A stretch of 64,000 nt of DNA from an uncultured Collinsella sp. (GCA_934654585.1 CAKUGF010000007.1:35246-99245); one strand, 5' to 3'; counted from the first letter of the stretch, positions 1 to 8,570 are shown. Numbers and translations: made by a program. Notes: generated by a model from the sequence alone, not told the origin.

Positions 1-26
1 TTTTTGTGCAGGTCGGAAGCCGTTTA

Positions 27-81
27 TCTCGATCTGTAACACGTAGCCGAGTATTTTGGTCCTACCTGTTACAGATTAAGA
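27..81. repeat. 55-bp palindromic element, isolated copy (family F1)
   Basis: A 15-bp left arm (TCTCGATCTGTAACA) and a 15-bp near-complementary right arm (TGTTACAGATTAAGA) flank a 25-bp centre that itself pairs through GTAG/CTAC. Three further copies with the same arm and centre lengths form an array at 4758-4974. This copy lies just beyond the stop codon of the LacI-type gene. It has no T-run, so it is not an obvious simple terminator. Confidence 0.8.
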
Positions 82-99
82 TGAACGAGCCGAGCACGT

Positions 100-1110
100 C
101 TACGCCCGCAGGTCCTTTACGCTGGAACGCTCGACCAACACGCCCGAGACGAGCGTACGGCTTCTGGAGCTCGGGGCTTCCAGGCCTGCGACGACCTCGT
201 TAAGCGCACGGATGCCCAACTCACGGTGGCGGAACTTCACCGATGTCAGAATCGAGTTGGGAATCGTCTTGTAGAGCTCATCGTCGAAGCCGATCACGGA
301 CACGTCGTCGGGCACACTGAGCCCTTTGTCACGTAGAGCCGTCATCACGCCGTTTGCCATGCAGTCGTTAGCAGCGAGGACCGCCGTGCAATCGGGCTTA
401 TCGGCAAGCACAAGGCCCGCGGCATAGCCACTATCCGCATTCCAATCACCCCGCAGCGGCTCAGGCGGCTCGATGCCACGCGCCTCGAGTGCCGCACGCC
501 AACCTTTCATACGGCACTGGCTCGACAGCGACTCTTTCTTACCCGAAACGAAGTACACGTTCTTGTGACCATGATCCAAGAAGTACTCGCACGCCATGCG
601 CGCGCCGCCCTCTTGGTCGTCACTAACGGTAGAGCAGGTAGGATGCTCCATCGACGTGATAATCACCGTCTTAAGGTCCTTCGGCGCCTCAAAGGTATCA
701 AAGTCATCGACCATCTGACGCAAGTTGAAGATCATGCCATCGACGGGCAGCTGCGACATCCTGCGCGCTGCATCGGCGAGGGTCATCTTCTCCCCCGCTC
801 GTTTCTTGATCATCGTGAGAGCAAAGCCGCGCTCCTCGGCGGCATCGGCGATACCGTCAATCATGTCCACGGCACCGCCCGACAAGTGAAATAGCACCAC
901 GCCGATGCACCCGTAACGGCCCAACTTGAGTGAGCGCGCGGCAAAGTTAGTTCGAAATCCGAGCGCCTCCATGGCCGCATGGACCTTCTCGCGCGTCGAC
1001 TCGCGCACGCTATCGGGCTCATTGATTACACGAGATACCGTCTTGAGAGACACGCCGGCGGCAACCGCCACATCGTTCATTGAGACGTTTTTCTTGTCCA
1101 TCGTTGTCAC
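100..1110 (-). CDS. LacI family transcriptional regulator, probable repressor of lacEG
   Basis: The protein has an N-terminal LacI helix-turn-helix (VSMNDVAVAAGVSLKTVSRV, then the NEP hinge start) followed by a periplasmic-binding-protein-like effector domain ending near SVKDLRA. It would bind a palindromic operator and release it when a sugar or sugar phosphate binds. The gene is divergent from lacE, and a perfect 24-bp palindrome lies in the shared gap, so control of lacEG is the natural inference. I prefer the GTG start at 1110, five bases after GGAG, over the ATG at 1101, whose spacing is poor. The true ligand cannot be read from the sequence. Confidence 0.9.
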   Translation of the reverse strand: MTTMDKKNVSMNDVAVAAGVSLKTVSRVINEPDSVRESTREKVHAAMEALGFRTNFAARSLKLGRYGCIGVVLFHLSGGAVDMIDGIADAAEERGFALTMIKKRAGEKMTLADAARRMSQLPVDGMIFNLRQMVDDFDTFEAPKDLKTVIITSMEHPTCSTVSDDQEGGARMACEYFLDHGHKNVYFVSGKKESLSSQCRMKGWRAALEARGIEPPEPLRGDWNADSGYAAGLVLADKPDCTAVLAANDCMANGVMTALRDKGLSVPDDVSVIGFDDELYKTIPNSILTSVKFRHRELGIRALNEVVAGLEAPSSRSRTLVSGVLVERSSVKDLRA

Positions 1111-1260
1111 TGCTTCTCCACTCGGGTCTCTATCGCTTGTTTTTTGCGTTCTAGCATACACTACCTGCCTGACTGATAAATCAACCGTTTACCGGACAAA
1201 ATCGACCACTCACCCGTATATCCTTGTTGCTCTTCCAAAAATGTCTTACGTTGTCATTAA

Positions 1261-1284
1261 CGAAATGACAACGTTGTCATTTCG
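1261..1284. promoter_or_regulatory. Perfect 24-bp palindrome, probable LacI-type operator
   Basis: The sequence is CGAAATGACAAC followed by its exact reverse complement, with the central CG typical of LacI-family operators. An extra right half-site (CGTTGTCATT) lies at 1249-1258. It sits about 100 bp before lacE and 150 bp before the divergent regulator gene, where it could repress both. Confidence 0.75.
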
Positions 1285-1385
1285 CAATGCCTTCCTTACG
1301 CAGGAAGGCTTCCGGGCAGTCCTGACCATCCATCGACGACCAGTTCCATCCACATGCATCGCGCATCAAGTAGCAAAGGAGCTTT

Positions 1386-3164
1386 ATGGACGCCATCGTA
1401 AAGATGCTCGAAAAGCATCAACCGTTCTTTGAGAAGATCTCGAGGAACATCTACCTCCAGGCCATCAAGGACGGATTCCTTGGGTGCATGCCCATCGTCC
1501 TCACCTCTTCGATCTTTCTGCTGATCGCCACGCTTCCCGGCGTGGTCGGCATCACGCTGCCCCAGCCGCTCATCGACTGGTGCAACAAGCTCTACAACTT
1601 CACCATGGGTGTCATGGGCATCATGGTTGCCGGCACCACTGCCAAGAACTTCACGGCATCCATGAACCGTCGTATGCCCGCCGGCAAGGTGCTCAACGAC
1701 GGCTCCACCATGGTTGCTGCCCAGTGCAGCATGCTGCTGCTCGCTGTTACGCAGTTCACCACCAAGCTCGACGGCTCCGAGCTTTCGGTCTTCGATTGCA
1801 CCAGCATGGGTACGCGCGGTCTGTTCTCGGCCTATATCGCCGCGTTCATTACCGTGTGGGTCTATAAATTCTGCGTCTCGCGCGATCTGACCATTAAGCT
1901 GCCCAAGGAGGTTCCGGGCGCCATCGCTCAGAACTTCCGCGACATTATCCCCTTTGGCGGCGCCGTCATCATCTGCGGCATCATCGATGTCGTCGTGCGC
2001 AACCTCATGGGCGTTCCGTTCTCCGAGCTGCTTATCAAACTGCTCTCCCCGCTCTTTACCGCCGCAGAAACCTATCCTGGCCTCATCCTTATCCAGGCAG
2101 CCACCGCGTTCTTCTGGTTCATTGGCGTCCACGGCCCCTCGATCGTCCAGCCGGGCATCGACCCCATCCGTCTTGCCAACCAGGCCGAGAACCTGCAGGT
2201 TCTGCTGGCCGGTGGCCACCCTGCCCACTCCCTCACCTTTAACATGTCGCTCGTGGGTGAGTTCGGCGGCACCGGCGCCACGTTCATCGTGCCGCTTCTG
2301 CTGATTCTCTTTATGAAGTCCAAGCAGCTCAAGGCCGTCGGTAAGGCCTCGATTGTTCCTGTTGCCTTTGCTGTCAACGAGCCGCTGCTCTTTGGCGCGC
2401 CGATGATCCTTAACCCCTACATGCTCATTCCCTTTGTTGCCGCCGGCTGCGTCAACGTGAGTGTTGCCAAGTTCTTTATTGATAACGTGGGTATGAACGG
2501 CTTCTCCTTCGTGGTGCCTTGGGCCACCCCCGCCCCCATCGGTATCTTCATCACCACGAACTTCCAGCTTATTGCCCTGGTATTTGTCGCGATCATCATC
2601 TTGCTGGACGCCATCATCTACCTGCCGTTCTTGAAGGCATACGATAAGCTGCTCTGCGACCAGGAGGCCGAGCGCGCCGCCGAGCTGGGTCTCGAGTCCG
2701 ATGGCGCCGCTGCCATCGCCGTCAAGCCCTCTGCGCCCGCTGTCGAGCAGACTACCGCTTCCGTCGAGCCGACCGCCGCTGCCGCCGACAGCAAGCCTGT
2801 CGCCGATCAGCCCGAGCCCGCCGCCGACGCATCCGTCAAGAAGGATGTCGACGGTCTGAAGGTCCTCGTCCTGTGCGCCGGCGCCGGCACCTCTGCCATG
2901 CTTGCCAATGCCATCAAGGAAGGTGCCGCGCAGACCGGAGAGAACATCGCTTCCTCTGCCGGCGCTTATGGCCAGCACACTGCCATCATGGATCAGTACG
3001 ACGTCATCGTGCTCGCCCCGCAGGTCCGTAGCTACTACAACGACATGAAGGCCGACACCGATCGCCTGGGCATTAAGCTGCTCGCCCCGCGCGGTAAGGA
3101 ATATATCGACCTTACTCGCGACCCTGCTGGCGCCATCAAGTGGCTCCGCGAGAACCTCGACTAG
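1386..3164 (+). CDS. lacE: PTS lactose/cellobiose-family EIICB component
   Basis: This 592-residue permease of the Lac PTS family imports and phosphorylates a beta-galactoside such as lactose. Residues 1-430 form the EIIC membrane channel, including the family segment FFWFIGVHGPSIVQPGIDP. An Ala/Pro/Glu-rich linker follows, then a C-terminal EIIB domain whose phosphocysteine is C497 in VLVLCAGAGTSAM. The EIICB fusion and length match LacE (about 570 aa) rather than split CelB/CelA systems. The start has a close AAGGAG box. lacG follows, and an EIIA partner (LacF) is not encoded in this window, so it must be supplied from elsewhere. Confidence 0.92.
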   Translation: MDAIVKMLEKHQPFFEKISRNIYLQAIKDGFLGCMPIVLTSSIFLLIATLPGVVGITLPQPLIDWCNKLYNFTMGVMGIMVAGTTAKNFTASMNRRMPAGKVLNDGSTMVAAQCSMLLLAVTQFTTKLDGSELSVFDCTSMGTRGLFSAYIAAFITVWVYKFCVSRDLTIKLPKEVPGAIAQNFRDIIPFGGAVIICGIIDVVVRNLMGVPFSELLIKLLSPLFTAAETYPGLILIQAATAFFWFIGVHGPSIVQPGIDPIRLANQAENLQVLLAGGHPAHSLTFNMSLVGEFGGTGATFIVPLLLILFMKSKQLKAVGKASIVPVAFAVNEPLLFGAPMILNPYMLIPFVAAGCVNVSVAKFFIDNVGMNGFSFVVPWATPAPIGIFITTNFQLIALVFVAIIILLDAIIYLPFLKAYDKLLCDQEAERAAELGLESDGAAAIAVKPSAPAVEQTTASVEPTAAAADSKPVADQPEPAADASVKKDVDGLKVLVLCAGAGTSAMLANAIKEGAAQTGENIASSAGAYGQHTAIMDQYDVIVLAPQVRSYYNDMKADTDRLGIKLLAPRGKEYIDLTRDPAGAIKWLRENLD

Positions 3165-3177
3165 TTTCTCCCCTGTT

Positions 3178-3204
3178 GGTGCCCGAATCCCCAGTTCGGG
3201 CACC
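3178..3204 (+). promoter_or_regulatory. Intercistronic hairpin between lacE and lacG
   Basis: Perfect 10-bp arms GGTGCCCGAA and TTCGGGCACC enclose a 7-base loop in the 74-bp gap. No T-run follows, so it is more likely an RNA-processing or 3'-end-protecting structure than a full terminator. Confidence 0.6.
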
Positions 3205-3238
3205 TCTCCCTATTCGTATCCCACAGAAAGGATGACTC

Positions 3239-4660
3239 ATGACCAACCCCATGCAGTTCCCCGACGGCTTTGTGTTTGGCGGCGCCACCGCCGCTTATCA
3301 GGTTGAGGGCGAGACCCGCACGCACGGCAAGGGCAAAGTGCCCTGGGACGATTTCCTGGCCGCTCAGGGTCGCTTCTCCCCCGATCCTGCAAGCGACTTC
3401 TACAACAAGTATCCGGTCGATATCGACCTGTGCCAGCACTTCGGCATCAACGGTATCCGTGTCTCCATCGCTTGGAGCCGTATCTTCCCCAACGGCACCG
3501 GCGAGATTAACCCCGAGGGCGTCGCCTTCTATCACGAGCTTTTTGCCACCTGCAACAAAGCTGGCGTTATCCCCTATGTCACGCTCGATCACTTCGATAC
3601 GCCCGAGGCCTTCTACCAGGACGGCGGCGAGGGCTTTCTGACGCGCACGACGATCGACGCCTTCGTCGAGTACGCCAAGTTCTGCTTTGCCGAGTTCACC
3701 GAGGTCAAGCACTGGTTTACCTTTAACGAGATTCCCGCAACCGCCGAGGGCAGCTTTATCGTCGGCAACTGGCCGCACGGCGAGAAGTACCGCCTGGACA
3801 AGGCCTTCCAGCTCATGCACAACATGATGGTGGCCCACGCCAAGGCTGTCGTCGCCTTCCATGAGGGCGGCTTTGAGGGCGAGATCGGCATTGTCCAGAA
3901 CCTGGAGCCCAAGTATCCCCTCAACCCCAACAACGCCGCCGACTGCGAGGCAGCTCGCATGGCCGACGTCATCAACAACCGCTGGGTACTCGACGCCACC
4001 TTCCGCGGCCACTATGCAGCCGACACCATGGAGGCTGCGACCAAGCTGGCCCATATCGCCGGCGGCGAGCTCGACATCCGCGACGAGGACATCGCCGCGC
4101 TGACCGCCGCGCTCCCCTACAACGATTGCCTGGGCGTCAACACCTACAAGTGTCAGTTCCTGCGTGCCGCCGAGGGCGAAAACGACATCAACCACAACGG
4201 CACTGGCGACAAGGGCTCCTCGCGCTGGTTCCTCAAGGGTGTTGGTGAGGCATGCGTGCGCGAAGGCGTACCCACCACCGATTGGGACTGGATTATCTAT
4301 CCCGAGGGCCTGTACGACCTGCTGCTCCGCATTAAGAACGATTACCCCAACTACAAGAAGATTTACATCACCGAGAACGGCATGGGCTATAAGGACGACT
4401 TCGAGGACGGCTTTATCGACGATGCCCCTCGCATCGACTACATGCGCCAGCATCTCGCGTGGATCCTCAAGGCAATCGACGGCGGCGTGAACGTCGACGG
4501 CTACTTTGTGTGGTCGCTGCAGGACCAGTTCTCCTGGACCAACGGCTACAACAAGCGCTATGGCCTGTTCTACATCGACTTCGAGACCCAGAAGCGCTAT
4601 CCCAAGGCGAGCGCGTACTGGTACAAGAACGTCGCGGAGACCGGCCTGCTCATGGCCTAG
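3239..4660 (+). CDS. lacG: 6-phospho-beta-galactosidase (GH1)
   Basis: This cytoplasmic GH1 (beta/alpha)8 enzyme hydrolyses lactose-6-phosphate to galactose-6-phosphate and glucose. The acid/base Glu is about E164 in WFTFNEIP and the nucleophile about E379 in ITENGMGY. The phosphate-binding set S432, K439 and Y441 lies in FSWTNGYNKRYGLF. The Trp after that Ser (W433) corresponds to the residue that marks 6-phospho-beta-galactosidases, where 6-phospho-beta-glucosidases usually carry another residue. Length (473 aa) matches LacG. It lies 74 bp after lacE with its own AAAGGA box, so the two form an import-and-cleave operon. Some activity on other 6-phospho-beta-glycosides cannot be excluded. Confidence 0.92.
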   Translation: MTNPMQFPDGFVFGGATAAYQVEGETRTHGKGKVPWDDFLAAQGRFSPDPASDFYNKYPVDIDLCQHFGINGIRVSIAWSRIFPNGTGEINPEGVAFYHELFATCNKAGVIPYVTLDHFDTPEAFYQDGGEGFLTRTTIDAFVEYAKFCFAEFTEVKHWFTFNEIPATAEGSFIVGNWPHGEKYRLDKAFQLMHNMMVAHAKAVVAFHEGGFEGEIGIVQNLEPKYPLNPNNAADCEAARMADVINNRWVLDATFRGHYAADTMEAATKLAHIAGGELDIRDEDIAALTAALPYNDCLGVNTYKCQFLRAAEGENDINHNGTGDKGSSRWFLKGVGEACVREGVPTTDWDWIIYPEGLYDLLLRIKNDYPNYKKIYITENGMGYKDDFEDGFIDDAPRIDYMRQHLAWILKAIDGGVNVDGYFVWSLQDQFSWTNGYNKRYGLFYIDFETQKRYPKASAYWYKNVAETGLLMA

Positions 4661-4682
4661 TTTCTGCCACATACCCCCTGTC

Positions 4683-4730
4683 GGCCGCATGCGAATCCCC
4701 CACGGGATCGCATGCGGCCTTTTTGTTTTC
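4683..4730 (+). terminator. Rho-independent terminator of lacEG
   Basis: The GGCCGCATGCGA arm pairs with TCGCATGCGGCC through a short CCAC-containing loop region and is followed by TTTTTGTTTTC. Confidence 0.9.
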
Positions 4731-4757
4731 GCTTGGGCGGGTCGCACTGCACGTTTG

Positions 4758-4974
4758 TCTCAATCTGTAACATTTAGCAGGGTTTTTCGGTCCTAACTGT
4801 TACAGATCGAGACAAAGGTCACAGCCCGAGCCGAAACATCTCAATCTGTAACATCTAGACCGGTTTTTGCCGTTTAGTTGTTACAGATCGAGACAAACCT
4901 GAGAACCATTCCACCAATATCTCAATCTGTAACACGTAGCCGAGTTTCTCGGCCCTACCTGTTACAGATTGAGA
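4758..4974. repeat. Array of three 55-bp palindromes with 26-bp unique spacers (family F1)
   Basis: Units occupy 4758-4812, 4839-4893 and 4920-4974, with centres exactly 81 bp apart. Each has 15-bp arms (TCTCAATCTGTAACA and TGTTACAGATYGAGA) around a 25-bp centre. The centres differ but remain self-complementary: TTAG/CTAA in unit 1, CTAG with TTAG in unit 2, GTAG/CTAC plus CCGAG/CTCGG in unit 3. The two spacers are unrelated apart from a CAAA start that extends the stem. The array fills the gap between the lacEG terminator and fic. It contains no open reading frame. Confidence 0.85.
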
Positions 4975-5033
4975 CAATTAGACGGTGAAACCAAGGCCTT
5001 CCAAGCAGCTACGACGCGCACTTCTATCCTTGG

Positions 5034-5108
5034 TTTCGGTATCACGAACAAGCTTTCGGTATCATTTCATGGTATTATGATACCGAAAGTATGTTCGTGA
5101 TACCGAAA
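5034..5108. promoter_or_regulatory. Large palindromic operator overlapping the fic ribosome-binding site
   Basis: Two 32-bp arms (5034-5065 and 5077-5108) are inverted copies with two mismatches around an 11-bp centre. Each arm holds two copies of TTTCGGTATCA, so the motif occurs four times. The right arm runs into the AAGGA box of fic. The layout suggests autoregulation, possibly by the winged-helix end of the Fic protein. Confidence 0.7.
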
Positions 5109-5116
5109 GGAACCTC

Positions 5117-6349
5117 ATGCGCCAGTTCGATTACGCCACAGTTCCAGCGGAACTCGAAGCAACTCCAATCACCAACCTCCTTCTCTCAATACGAGAACAT
5201 AAAGGCAGGCAGCTTGTTCTGAGTCAAGTTAAACCCGAGCTTCTATCGTCCCTTATGGAGGAGGCCAAAATCCAAAGCACCCAATCTTCCAACGGACTTG
5301 AGGGAATTGTTACCACCCAAAAAAGACTCAAAGCGATCATGGCGTATTCCGCCAAGCCAAACTCCCGCGCAGAGGAAGAAATCGCCGGATACCGAGATGT
5401 GCTTTCGCTTATTCACGAGCAACATGACTCCATTCCCATTACGCCGTCGGTCATTCTGCAGCTGCATCGTGACCTTATGGCACACACGGCAATCTCGTAT
5501 GGGGGCCGTTGGAAAGACAGCGATAACGAAATCGTCTCCATCGACGATCAAGGTAATCGATTTGTGCGCTTTAGGCCCCCTTCGGCCCTAGCAACCCCGG
5601 GGCTTATCGAAGAAGCCTGTCAATCCCTCAACGATGCTTTATCTCGCCAAGTCTGCGACCCCCTCCTTATATCATTCCGCTTCATCTTCGATTTTGTCAG
5701 CATTCATCCCTTCAACGATGGCAATGGCAGGATGAGCAGACTCCTCACAACGCTGTTGCTCGAAAAGACCGGATACGACGTTGCGCGTTACATCAGCATC
5801 GAACGACTCATAGAAGACAACAAGGCGCTTTATTACGACGCCCTCGCCGCGAGCTCCGCTGGATGGGATGAAAATCAAAACATCGAGGCACCCTTTATCC
5901 GCTTCATGCTTGGAACCACCCTGGCCGTCTACCGACAACTCGAGCAGCGCACCTTGATAGACTCCAGCACGCGCCCTATATCGAAGCAAGCACGTATCGC
6001 CGCTCTATTCCAGCAGAGACCTGGTGTCATAAAGAAATCCGACATTCAGTCCAACTGTCCCGATATCAGCGAGGTGACCGTAAAACGGACCCTCAGCCAG
6101 CTTGTTGGTTGCGGTGCAATCGAAAAAACAGGAGCAGGTCGTTCAACGGGCTACATAATCAAAGACGACCACGCTCTGGAATTATTCATGCAATCCACAA
6201 CACCCGATGGCGAGCAAGCAATTACAAAAGAACCCCCAAGGGATAAGCTCCTTGAGCGCATGAACCGAGCCGAGGACGAAAGCGGCGAGGGGCTCTACGA
6301 AGACTACGATTCATTCTCAAGGGACATCAGGGCAAAATACGGAATCTAG
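5117..6349 (+). CDS. Fic domain protein with C-terminal winged-helix region
   Basis: This 410-residue protein carries the full Fic active-site motif HPFNDGNGRMSR at residues 197-208, which transfers AMP or a related group onto target hydroxyls. An S-x-x-x-E-G inhibitory motif (S58 to G63) lies N-terminal to the core, placing it with class II, self-inhibited Fic proteins. Residues about 285-355 (PISKQARIAALFQQRPG onward, then VTVKRTLSQLVGCGAI) look like a winged helix-turn-helix. The start is fixed by AAGGA five bases upstream. Base composition is visibly more A+T-rich than the flanking sugar genes, suggesting acquisition. No separate antitoxin gene is adjacent. The target is unknown. Confidence 0.9.
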   Translation: MRQFDYATVPAELEATPITNLLLSIREHKGRQLVLSQVKPELLSSLMEEAKIQSTQSSNGLEGIVTTQKRLKAIMAYSAKPNSRAEEEIAGYRDVLSLIHEQHDSIPITPSVILQLHRDLMAHTAISYGGRWKDSDNEIVSIDDQGNRFVRFRPPSALATPGLIEEACQSLNDALSRQVCDPLLISFRFIFDFVSIHPFNDGNGRMSRLLTTLLLEKTGYDVARYISIERLIEDNKALYYDALAASSAGWDENQNIEAPFIRFMLGTTLAVYRQLEQRTLIDSSTRPISKQARIAALFQQRPGVIKKSDIQSNCPDISEVTVKRTLSQLVGCGAIEKTGAGRSTGYIIKDDHALELFMQSTTPDGEQAITKEPPRDKLLERMNRAEDESGEGLYEDYDSFSRDIRAKYGI

Positions 6350-6388
6350 TCATTTCTCGGAATAACCTCGTTCTTGCTATCCGCCCAC

Positions 6389-6491
6389 ATTTGCGCGTCA
6401 TTTCGCGTCACGTTGACGTGCAAAATGACGCGCAAATTTTTACGTGTCATATTTTTTGACGCGCAAATGGCGTTTTTACATTTGCGCGTCA
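6389..6491. repeat. Four alternating copies of TTTGCGCGTCA forming two adjacent hairpins (family F2)
   Basis: The first hairpin has perfect 15-bp arms at 6389-6403 and 6423-6437, with an inner CGTCA/TGACG stem. The second has perfect 13-bp arms TGACGCGCAAATG at 6457-6469 and CATTTGCGCGTCA at 6479-6491. T-runs sit beside both stems, so the pair may also terminate transcription from the convergent fic and deoR-type genes. Confidence 0.8.
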
Positions 6492-6548
6492 TATTGAAGC
6501 GGTAACCCCCGCGTTGTCAGAGGGCAGAAGTATCTCCTGCAGCGTTAG

Positions 6549-7313
6549 CTAGCAGATAACCTGTGTGTGTTCCTCGATGGCGGCGCGGTCCTCGGCGGCG
6601 ATACCCGGCTCGCATACCACGGCGTCCAGGCTGTCCAGGCGGCAGAAGGTGTAGAAGTCGCGCTTGCCGATCTTGCTGGAGTCGGCGATCAGGTAACGCG
6701 AATCGGCCTTGCTAAAGGCGAGCTGCTGAATGCGGCCCTCGTCCATGTTAGACGTGGACACATCGCCGTCCAGGATGCCGTTGGCGCCGATAAAGGCCGC
6801 GTCGATTCCCAACGCGCGCAGGGTGTCCTCAGCCGTGGGCCCCACAAACGCGCCCGTACGACGGCGGTACATGCCGCCCACCAGGCACAGATCGCAATCC
6901 TCGCGCGCTTCGAGCAGGTTAAAGACCGAAAGCGAGTTGGTCACGATGCGCAGGCGGCACGCCGGCAGCATCGAGGCCATCTGCTCCACCGTGGTGCCCG
7001 TACCCAAAAAGATGGTCGAGCCTTCCTCGATGAGCTCCACGGCACGGCGCGCGATCTGCAGCTTTTCCTCAGCGTGCTTGGACCGCTTTTCGCTATGAGA
7101 GTACTCGTGACGCAGCATCGCATGGGGGCGACCCTGCGCGCTGCGGGCACCGCCGTGCACGCGCTCGATCTCGCCCAGGCTCGCGAGCTCCTCAAGGTCG
7201 CGACGGATCGTCATGTCCGAGACGCCCAGCGCGTCCGAAATCTCCTTGACTGAGACCGTTCCCTGCTCCTCGAGCAGCTGACGAACCCTATCCTGTCGCT
7301 CTGCCTTAATCAC
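6549..7313 (-). CDS. DeoR family transcriptional regulator
   Basis: The 254-residue protein has an N-terminal DeoR winged helix (SVKEISDALGVSDMTIRRDL, residues about 20-40, then the family box RVHGGA). A DeoR sensor domain follows with the sugar-phosphate-binding features FLGTGTT and NGI and the C-terminal SKIGKRDF signature. Members repress sugar operons and are released by a phosphorylated sugar. The GTG at 7313 is preferred because GAGGA lies six bases upstream; a longer GTG start at 7334 has no ribosome-binding site. It is divergent from galM within the lactose island, so a LacR-like role sensing tagatose-6-phosphate is plausible but not proven. Confidence 0.88.
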   Translation of the reverse strand: MIKAERQDRVRQLLEEQGTVSVKEISDALGVSDMTIRRDLEELASLGEIERVHGGARSAQGRPHAMLRHEYSHSEKRSKHAEEKLQIARRAVELIEEGSTIFLGTGTTVEQMASMLPACRLRIVTNSLSVFNLLEAREDCDLCLVGGMYRRRTGAFVGPTAEDTLRALGIDAAFIGANGILDGDVSTSNMDEGRIQQLAFSKADSRYLIADSSKIGKRDFYTFCRLDSLDAVVCEPGIAAEDRAAIEEHTQVIC

Positions 7314-7517
7314 GATGAGTCCTCGCTGTTCCACGCGTACATCAATTCAAACAGTAACGAACAAATTGTATCAGACTCGCGCGGACCAAAAATGGACGCT
7401 TCAACTGCGCAATCATCACTTTTTTGAGAAAAATACCCCCTGCTTTAGTGAGGTGTAGTGATAATCTCGCCTGTTCGCGCTACAGTTTGTCCGAAATACC
7501 TCGATGTTAGGAACCAA

Positions 7518-8570
7518 ATGATCACTTCCGAGCTTTTCGGCACCGCGCCGTGCGGTACCCCCGTTCATCGTTACACCCTCAACGGGCCCGAGATCTGCGT
7601 TCGCATTATGGACTATGGCGCCACCGTACTGGGCATCGACGTGCCCGACATCCCCGGCAACGTGCGCGATGTGGTGCTGGGCTTCGATAAGCTCGAGGAT
7701 TACTTTGACAACCCCGCCTGCTTTGGCGCAACCATCGGACCTGTGGCCAACCGCACCGCGGGCGCTACGATCACCATCGACGGCACGGACTGGCATATGC
7801 CGGCCAATGAGGGTGTCAACAACCTGCACAGCGATCTTGAGCACGGTCTGCACAAGTGCGTGTGGGACGTCGAGCTCGACGAGGTCCACAATGCCGTGCG
7901 CATGACCACCTCGCTTGAGGACGGTGAGTTGGGTCTTCCCGGCAACCGCACGTTTACGGCTGTGTTTACCGTGACGCCGACGGGCCGCTTCCGCATCGAG
8001 TACGGCTGCGAGAGCGACCGCGCCACCTACGTGTCCATGACCAACCACACGTACTTTAACCTTGCCGGTCATAACGCCGGCATGGACTGCGAGCACTTCT
8101 TTGTTGCCAACGCTGCCCACTACCTGCCCATTGACGAGCAGAACATCCCCACCGGCGAGATTGCCTCGGTCGAGGGCACGCCGTTTGACTTCCGCGAGCT
8201 GCGCCCCGTCGCACCCGGCATGGAGGCCGACGACCCGCAGATTAAGCAGGCCCGTGGCTACGATCACTGCCTGTGCATCGGCGGCTATCAGTACGGCCGC
8301 AATCTGCGCCGCGCCCTGCACGTCGAGGAGATGTGGACCGGTCGCGAGATGGATTACTACACCACCGCCCCGGGCGTGCAGCTCTACACCGGCAACTGGC
8401 TGGGCGACGAGCATGCCAAAGACGACGCCAACTATGGCTGGGGCGCTGGCTTTGCCCTCGAGGCCGAGATGTACCCCGACACCCCGCATCACACGCTGTT
8501 CCCGCAGGGCATCGTGGGTCCGGGTCACCCCTACAGCAATGTGATCGAGTACCACTTTATGAGGCACTAA
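7518..8570 (+). CDS. galM: Aldose 1-epimerase (galactose mutarotase)
   Basis: This 350-residue cytoplasmic enzyme interconverts alpha and beta anomers of galactose or glucose. It shows the mutarotase core: GPVANR near the N-terminus, NLHSDLEHG, the catalytic-His region NHTYFNL, and the C-terminal catalytic Glu region FALEAEMYPDTPHH. The start at 7518 has AGGA five bases upstream; the open frame extends to 7458 but that part has no ribosome-binding site. The gene is divergent from the DeoR regulator and ends at a strong terminator, so it is probably a single-gene unit serving galactoside breakdown. Confidence 0.93.
   Translation: MITSELFGTAPCGTPVHRYTLNGPEICVRIMDYGATVLGIDVPDIPGNVRDVVLGFDKLEDYFDNPACFGATIGPVANRTAGATITIDGTDWHMPANEGVNNLHSDLEHGLHKCVWDVELDEVHNAVRMTTSLEDGELGLPGNRTFTAVFTVTPTGRFRIEYGCESDRATYVSMTNHTYFNLAGHNAGMDCEHFFVANAAHYLPIDEQNIPTGEIASVEGTPFDFRELRPVAPGMEADDPQIKQARGYDHCLCIGGYQYGRNLRRALHVEEMWTGREMDYYTTAPGVQLYTGNWLGDEHAKDDANYGWGAGFALEAEMYPDTPHHTLFPQGIVGPGHPYSNVIEYHFMRH

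Noticed and set aside
1296..3203. A 635-codon open frame opposite lacE
   Set aside because: Shadow of the EIICB gene, rich in Gly/Asp/His in the way antisense frames of such genes are.
4758..4974. CRISPR array
   Set aside because: The repeats are 55 bp, diverge in their centres, and number only three; there are no cas genes. A palindrome array fits better.
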